Assembly: GCA_963169105.1 (NCBI GenBank)
Contig: OY720640.1
Location: 114,004,085 to 114,068,084 of the forward strand
Origin: Ceriagrion tenellum
Taxonomy: Eukaryota; Arthropoda; Insecta; Odonata; Coenagrionidae
Length of the DNA: 64,000 bases
Reading direction: 5' to 3'
Below the pieces are notes generated by a model that searched no databases, was not told where the DNA came from, and saw only the letters and a program-made list of their open reading frames with translations. The first letter of the stretch is position 1. Each line of letters begins with the position of its first letter. Positions 58,301 through 64,000 of this stretch are shown here, one piece after another. The position numbers and the translations under genes are program-made.

Positions 58301-59029
58301 AAGAACCGTATATTAAGTTCAAAATTTACCTTAAAAGCGCATTCGAGGACGGGTTATGGACAGAACTTGTAAGAAAAAATCGTTAATTCCGCTGCATATA
58401 TTGAGGCATGGACTTGAAATGGAAGTTATTTATAATTCTTGCATGTCAAGATAGCATATTGAATTGTTCTATCATAAAAGAGTGCAAAAGACATAATATC
58501 GTAATAATCTCAGGGTATCTTCATGGTAAAGTATAGCGTAGTGTGACGTCGTTATAGTAAGGAAATTTATTCTCCCAATTTTCATATTTCGATGCATAAA
58601 GTGATGTTTAGACATGAAATGATATGTGTATATTTAAATACTAATGAATGAGAAGTCTAACCATGTGAATCATTTGCGTACTCAATCCTTTTTCTCGACC
58701 ATACAAGTTCCGTGAATACAGCTGAATATAGCCCATGAAACAAATGAAATGCGACTTGCAATGTTTGTTGGGCTGTGGGCTAGGTGAGCTACATCACCTT
58801 CTTGACTCTCCACCAGAAGCCACCAGCATGTTAAAAAGGGTTAAATAAGCCGTGTAAATGCAAGTTAGTTAAGCTACCATATTAATTTACATTCTAACAC
58901 TAGTAATGTAAACGGGGCATAAGGGGAGGGTCTAGCGGATCACAGCCGGTTATACTTGCAGAGGGGATTGAGGAAGAAGTATGACTCTTGTGTCACATGA
59001 CGAATGGGTTCCGAAGGAGAGGCGCTGTG
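58301..59029. other. AT-rich spacer
   Basis: Nothing recognised. Confidence 0.4.
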
Positions 59030-59430
59030 GTGGGATGGATGGCTAGAAGGAATTAAAGCCTATAATGAGACAGGCAAGAATAGGAGCCTTCGAAACCTGG
59101 TACCGAAGGAGAATGCAGTAGATAAAAAGGGAGAGCAAAATAAGAAATGATGAAGTGTACAGAAGGGGAAAGAACTATAGGGAACACCATAAAGAATAGA
59201 AGAGCAAGATAGACTGGACACACCCTGAGATAAAATGGATTTGTGAAGAACATAATTGAAGGAAAAATAGAAGGAAAAGTCTCCAGTGGAAAGCCCAGGA
59301 ACTATTTCATGGACCAGATTAAGACGATAGTAAATAGGTGGAGATACCTGGAGGTAAGGCAACAAGCATTGGATAGGGAAGGGTGGAGGGCTGCAGTCAA
59401 CCAACCTTAGGATTGAACAACCAATGAATG
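59030..59430 (+). pseudogene. RTE-like LINE 3' end
   Basis: The + strand gives FETWYRRR, RNDEVYRRG and, in another frame, the GK-SPVESPGTISWT region of the connector, all worn. The 3' UTR ends GAGGGCTGCAGTCAACCAAC then AGGATTGAACAACC, the same tail as copies at 9535 and 16481. Stops and frameshifts throughout; minus-strand frames of 66 and 114 codons are shadows. Confidence 0.7.
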
Positions 59431-60082
59431 ACGCAAATACCGCACTCTTAAGTTAGCCTACAACTATGGTATTGACTTAATGAAATTTTTTCCTAAGGAT
59501 TTTACCGTCATTATTTTGAATGGCTTTGCCGAACAGCTAATCTTTAATCTCAACGCTCTCATCTCTTTAATATAATGGGATACCTTTTCATCAAATTATT
59601 TTCTTTTTTTTGTGGGAGGAGGTTGAAGATGGAATTAATTTCGAGTATTTAATTATTACCCACTTTGATATTCCAGTTGCCTTGATATTTCTTTTGTTAC
59701 GTTTCCGTCCCTTTGTGCTCGCATGCTCGGCATATTATGGGATTTTGACGAATTTTTCTACCCTACAGCCTTGCATTACAGCCAGTATTGTAGATGTGGA
59801 CTAATTGGTGAGGAAAAGCATCTCTATTACCCCTTTTTATTCGATCCTTGCATCTAAATGAACGAATGGCGACAGGAGGAAGTGGAAATGCGCATTTAGG
59901 AATCCGCGCAAAGTAAACAATCGTGCAGTATGAGATCCAAATTATGTCGACGTGACCATCTTCCATCATAACAAGTCTAAGAGAAGGAAACCAGTTTCAT
60001 TTTTGGGAAGGGTAATTAATATTTTTTTCCGATTTCTTCCCAATATTGAGATACAGAGGTACCAAGCAGTATTTTCCGATCT
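59431..60082. other. AT-rich spacer
   Basis: Nothing recognised. Confidence 0.4.
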
Positions 60083-60098
60083 ATTAGTGTGTATACTC

Positions 60099-60307
60099 CG
60101 TGGTTTCAGGCTTGATGGAGTGGAATCTGAGCATAACTAAGTATGAAAAAATAGGCAACTTCCACTGTGGTAAAATTTATTCCGACCGGTTTCGCTTTTT
60201 ACAGCATCTTCAGATCTTACAGGGGGACCTGAAGATGCTGTAAAAAGCGAAACCGGTCGGAATAAATTTTATCACAGTATAAGTTGCCTATTTTTTTATA
60301 CTTAATT
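60099..60307 (+). mobile_element. Palindromic element with hammerhead-like cores, family h copy 2
   Basis: ATTAGTGTGTATACTC at 60083-60098 and ATTAGTCTGTATCCTT at 60308-60323 form a worn target duplication (13 of 16 match). After a tail starting CGTGGTTTCAGGCTTGATGG, long arms pair almost perfectly: ATAGGCAACTTCCACTGTG, TTTATTCCGACCGGTTTCGC and TTTTTACAGCATCTTCAG against their complements. In the right arm CTGAAGA is at 60229-60235, GAAAC at 60249-60253 and GTC at 60256-60258, around a GCT/AGC hairpin. The left arm carries the same core on the minus strand (60207-60213, 60189-60193, 60184-60186). Confidence 0.8.
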
Positions 60308-60323
60308 ATTAGTCTGTATCCTT

Positions 60324-60955
60324 AAAGTGCGGAATAAAACCAAGTACCTTTTATTATGATTGGCGTCATAAGTTTCCACCAGGTGAAGCCGGAAACTGTC
60401 TTATTTTCCTATTACTATAAATATGCACTAACTATTGACGTGAAAATCTTTCCTCACTGCTTTCCTTTTGGTGTACAACAGTTCACAAACGGCAGTAAAC
60501 GCTCAACAAATGACCGACGCGACCACATAGCACGCACGGTGAAGCAATGGGAGAAAAAACGTCAAAGCAGACGTCGGCTAGAAGTGTCCGTTTTTGAGGG
60601 GTTCTCTTTTCACCCAAATTAAAGACCAAATATCTCCGTTAGTTTTCGCACTTTTTCGCGCTTTCGCTGCGGGCCGGTCACCCATCGTGAGGCGTACTAC
60701 CTATGTGGCCGAAAAATGAATCTCCCGTACATATTTCTTCCTAGATGAAGAAATTGTCAAGACAGGCATATTTATAAAATGTCTCCACTCTACGTTACCC
60801 CAAAAGTCAACCGCCTACCTTGTTCCGCTGCCCATCTCCCACCACGAGGAGGAGGGGTTGGACTTGTGGGAGACCATAAGAAGATAAGGATTAAAGAATA
60901 AAGGAGAAGGTCCAGCCGAAACCGTTTCAGGAAAGAATAGAGCCATCTTGGCTGA
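60324..60955. other. Spacer
   Basis: Nothing recognised in either strand. Confidence 0.4.
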
Positions 60956-61330
60956 AATGGCTTGAGCAGGATGGAGACTAACAGAATGCCAAGGAAGACA
61001 CACGAAATGGAAGTTAAAGGAAAAAAGTCCTCAAGGAGGACCACGGAATAAATGGTTGATAGGCGTGGAAGAGAGCGTAGAGAAACAGAATAAGGATTGG
61101 AGAACAGTGAGAGAAGAGAAATGGTGGGAGGATAGGGAATAGTGAAAAGGTGAAAGTGAAAGTGAAAGAAGAAAGAAGAGAAAAGAAGATCGGAAAGAAA
61201 AAGTGAAAAGAGAAAGTGAAAAACACGAAGCATAGCCAAGACAGTAGCTGGAAAGTGTAATAGATGATGAAGATGATGACTTCAGAAAAGCGTCAATTTG
61301 AATGAGCAAGCTTATTCAAGCTAGAAAAGA
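60956..61330 (+). pseudogene. LINE 3' end fragment with GA-rich tail
   Basis: A + strand frame reads PQGGPRNKWLIGVEESVEKQ then NKDWRTVREEKWWEDRE and a stop at about 61141, a typical end of RTE-like ORFs (GRPR..W.DGVEE......DW...R.W). It is followed by a GAAAGTGAAA-type purine-rich 3' UTR and GATGAAGATGATGA at about 61264. The minus-strand frames here are low-complexity shadows. Confidence 0.7.
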
Positions 61331-61550
61331 ATGGATTATTAGAAGCTAAGTGTCCTAGAAAATAGATTTCTAAATTCCCTGAGAAAACTATAAACGGCTA
61401 AACCTGCGCTCGACGTTCAATTAAAATGCGTGGAGTTTACAGGATTATAAGTATGATTTTACTCTACTAATCTGCAGTGGATTCAAAAACCTTGCACCTA
61501 AAATTTGAACACATTCAGGTGCGACCTTTTTTGGATTCATATTTGTAATT
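61331..61550. other. AT-rich spacer
   Basis: Nothing recognised. Confidence 0.4.
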
Positions 61551-62645
61551 AAATTAGTTCGAGCAAAATATCATTGAAACTAGAAATCAATGAATTTGGT
61601 GTAATATTAAAGTGAAATACCTCACCCTTCCAAAAATTACATTGCATCAGCCCCTTACCCTACTACTTTCCGAGATGTTTGGTAATAAATACCAGAGCTC
61701 ATAAATGGGAAATTATGCGTGAATGTACTCCAGATATACCTTATTTAAAATAAAATGAGGAGTTTCTAACACCTACATCTAAATCTACGAAATACCATGA
61801 AAGCCATCACTAGGGTGTGTGGCACGGGGTGATTCCACATCAGGCATGCAGCACTAATCCCAGTTTAAATCAGAACCCCACACGTTGCCCCGGATGCCAG
61901 ACGCTGGCCAAAAGCAGTCAGGGCAACGGTGCGCAGTCAAACGAGAAACCAGGAGAGTGATGCATAGAGGGACATGCTGCCATGCAGTACACTACTCAAG
62001 ATAAAACTACTGGTTTGTATTATTAATGCGACATAAAATAGCACTACAAGTTACTAAGTCATGCAGGAGTATATCATGCCGGAGATTGCATGAGAGGTTA
62101 GTATCTACAATTCATGTTAAGATATTTATCACGGCTGAAAAAACCTATTTAACTTAGTCAGTATCCTAGAACTGATCTATCACAACTATTATGGTCCCTT
62201 ATTGTACGGGTATTGTAAGGGTCACTCCTAAGTACTTTACTAACTCTACATTTATTAGTTCGGCTTGATTAATCGTGTACATCTATTTTGTTTAGCTGCT
62301 CTTCCTCCAAAAATTCCTAACAACGCACTAACTAAAATCCTAAATCTTGCCAAAATATTAAGAGTACGTAGTTGGTATGATTCCTTGACTATTTTTGAAA
62401 ATAAATCATATGGCCGTCATGAAGGAGTTTTAAACGTACCGCGTGAAGGAAATGCGTCAAGTTAAAGACTCGTGCAGATATTTTTATTAAATTTGGTATA
62501 ATTTCAGTCGTGAAAAGGTATATTATGGCATCATTAATAATGCAGTATTTAATTCATGCTTCGCACAGCTGCAGAAATGAATATGCATAATTCGAATCAG
62601 ATTTATTATGAAACTATGGAACTATCTCGCTCAAACTGCCATAAG
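61551..62645 (+). mobile_element. TTAAGGTAG-family element, copy F (split by a LINE)
   Basis: 5' part 61551-61770 (AAATTAGTTCGAGCAAAATA, AAATCAATGAATTTGG, TACTCCAGATATACC) and 3' part from about 62310 to 62645 (GGAGTTTTAAACGTACCGCG, ATGCTTCGCACAGCTGCAG, CTATCTCGCTCAAACTGCC). Together they make one family member; the interruption is the LINE below. Confidence 0.7.
61771..62305 (-). mobile_element. LINE 3' end inserted in copy F
   Basis: The left border, read on the + strand, is ACACCTACATCTAAATCTAC then GGTGTGTGGCACGGGG, the inverted form of the 3' terminus of the local jockey/CR1-like LINE (GGGTAG...TAGATGTCGATGTAG). So a 5'-truncated LINE copy lies on the minus strand. The right border is approximate; no coding motif could be read in it. 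Confidence 0.5.
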
Positions 62646-63231
62646 CAATAACCACCCATTGAAACTCGCCATTATCAGTTGAAATCAGTCTTGAATAATT
62701 ATTTTTTGTGCATATGGTACCTTTGTATACATACTAGAAAACTAACAATTTCTTTTTAAGAAAAAAAGGTGCTCAGAGAAATATTGCCTCAAGGCCTCAG
62801 AATCTAGAACTGTCCCTGGATATTTGTTTTCCGAAATAGGACAGAGTGCGGGGTACACGTACGAGGGGAAATGTGTTCCGCCTCGTTCTGCTTCGGTTAC
62901 GGAATTCAGTTCCCGTGAAATGAGCAACGGGAGAGAAAGGGGGCGATGCAGGCTCCCAGGGAATTATGGGAAAGCGCGTGAGTTGTGCAACTCTACATCA
63001 ACATACAACCGTGAGTGCCTCCGCTGGAGGGTGGCCGCGCGTGTTTGGACTACAGCCATGAAAAAGTGAGGAAATTGGGGAAAAAGAACAGAACAAGGAT
63101 GAGGGAAAAGGTGAGTTGCATGAAGGGAAAGTGTCTCGAAGTCACTCTGTTCTTTTTTAACTATCACAAATGGTGCGGGGAGAGAAGAAATTTTTGCAAT
63201 AATATTGTCTCTCGCGCAACGTTCTGAAAAT
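62646..63231. other. Spacer
   Basis: 62820-63110 is GC-richer with overlapping frames on both strands and no conserved motif. Confidence 0.35.
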
Positions 63232-63930
63232 TCATGATCATTAAATAAATAGATCATGCATATTTTCACGCATCAAATCAATTCTCGACCGATTTTGTGG
63301 CTAATTAATGAAATTATTATGTGAATAGGAGTTACATATGCCATGCTGAATAGTGTACGGTCGGTGAGTTGTTTATGTGTTTCGTGTTCTACAATTAGAC
63401 AACCAAACTCATGATCATTAAATAAGTAGATCATGCATTTTTTCACGCATCAAATCAATTCTCGACCGATTTTGTGGCTAATTAATGAAATGATTATGTG
63501 AATAGGAGTTACATATGCAATGCTGAATAGTGTACGGTCGGTGAGTTGTTTATGTGCTTCGTGTTCTACAATTAGACAACCAAACTCATGATAATTAAAT
63601 AAGTGGATCATGCATTTTTAAACGCATCAAATCAATTCTCGGCCGATTTTGTGGCTAATTAATGAAATGATTATGTGAATAGGAGTTACATATGCAATGC
63701 TGAATAGTGTACGGTCGGTGAGTTATGTGCTTCGTGTTCTACAATTAGACAACCAAACTCATGATCATTAAATAAGTGGATCATGCATTTTTAAACGCAT
63801 CAAATCAATTCTCGGCCGAGTTTTTGACTAATTAATGAAATGATCATGTGAATAGGAGTTACATATGCCATGTTGAATAGTGTACGGTCGGTGAGTTGTT
63901 TATAAGCTTCATGTTCTGCAATTATAAAAC
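63232..63930. repeat. Tandem array, four copies of a 173-177-bp unit
   Basis: Units start at TCATGAT at 63232, 63409, 63586 and 63759 and end near 63930. They share ATCAAATCAATTCTCGACCG, GAGTTACATATGC and TGTACGGTCGGTGAG. Divergence is a few percent between neighbours and the third unit lacks a TTGTT. This looks like a small satellite block; it ends just before the window edge, so only part of the local context is seen. Confidence 0.9.
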
Positions 63931-64000
63931 TCTATGGAAGCAACTGCTACTTCCTGACATACCTACTTCCAAACCATCCATAAATTAATTCAATTAATGA

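Noticed and set aside
60790..61239. 149-codon minus-strand Phe/Ser/Leu-rich frame
   Set aside because: Opposite the GA-rich 3' end of a LINE on the + strand; composition explains the open frame.

Overview
This window looks like non-coding DNA, intergenic or intronic, from a large repeat-rich arthropod genome, most likely an insect. The DNA is AT-rich. I found no host gene with a believable multi-exon structure and no rRNA or functional tRNA. What can be recognised is transposable-element debris: mariner, PIF/Harbinger and piggyBac-like DNA transposons, several kinds of non-LTR retrotransposon (RTE-like tails, a jockey/CR1-like family, an R2-type restriction-like-endonuclease fragment), a Penelope-like element (PLE) with a GIY-YIG region, and tRNA-derived SINEs. 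The arthropod assignment is inferred from this mixture. No species can be named.

Layout. 0-9 kb: an inverted SINE dimer inserted at a decayed RT pseudogene, a CpG-rich patch, two copies of a nonautonomous family with TTAAGGTAG ends (one split by a GC-rich insert), an R2-type endonuclease fragment and a SINE. 9-15.3 kb: LINE 3' ends, palindromic elements, a short TIR element, a long palindromic element with GC-rich cargo, a piggyBac-like element and a Harbinger element. 15-22 kb: LINE tail, one TTAAGGTAG copy and a 530-bp duplicated block. 22-31.5 kb: palindromic elements and several LINE ends. 32-39 kb: a small tandem duplication, one RTE-like RT piece, one TTAAGGTAG copy. 39-46 kb: a cluster of palindromic elements. 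46-50 kb: nearly featureless. 50-54.6 kb: PLE, LINE remnants, TTAAGGTAG copy. 56.7-64 kb: mariner, SINE, LINE tails, a palindromic element, a TTAAGGTAG copy split by a LINE, and a 4-copy satellite array at the right edge.

The most interesting system is a set of about a dozen short palindromic elements (roughly 110-790 bp). Most share one architecture: a direct target duplication of about 8-16 bp, a 25-65 nt one-sided tail, then two inverted arms. In at least seven, one or both arms carry a hammerhead-ribozyme-like core in the right order: CUGANGA, one extra base, a helix-II hairpin, GAAAC, a minimal helix III, and a GUC (or GUU) cleavage triplet. The same string lies just downstream of the PLE GIY-YIG region at 49.9 kb. 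This suggests PLE-mobilised, retrozyme-like elements that exist as inverted dimers. Helix I is weak in every copy, so activity is unproven.
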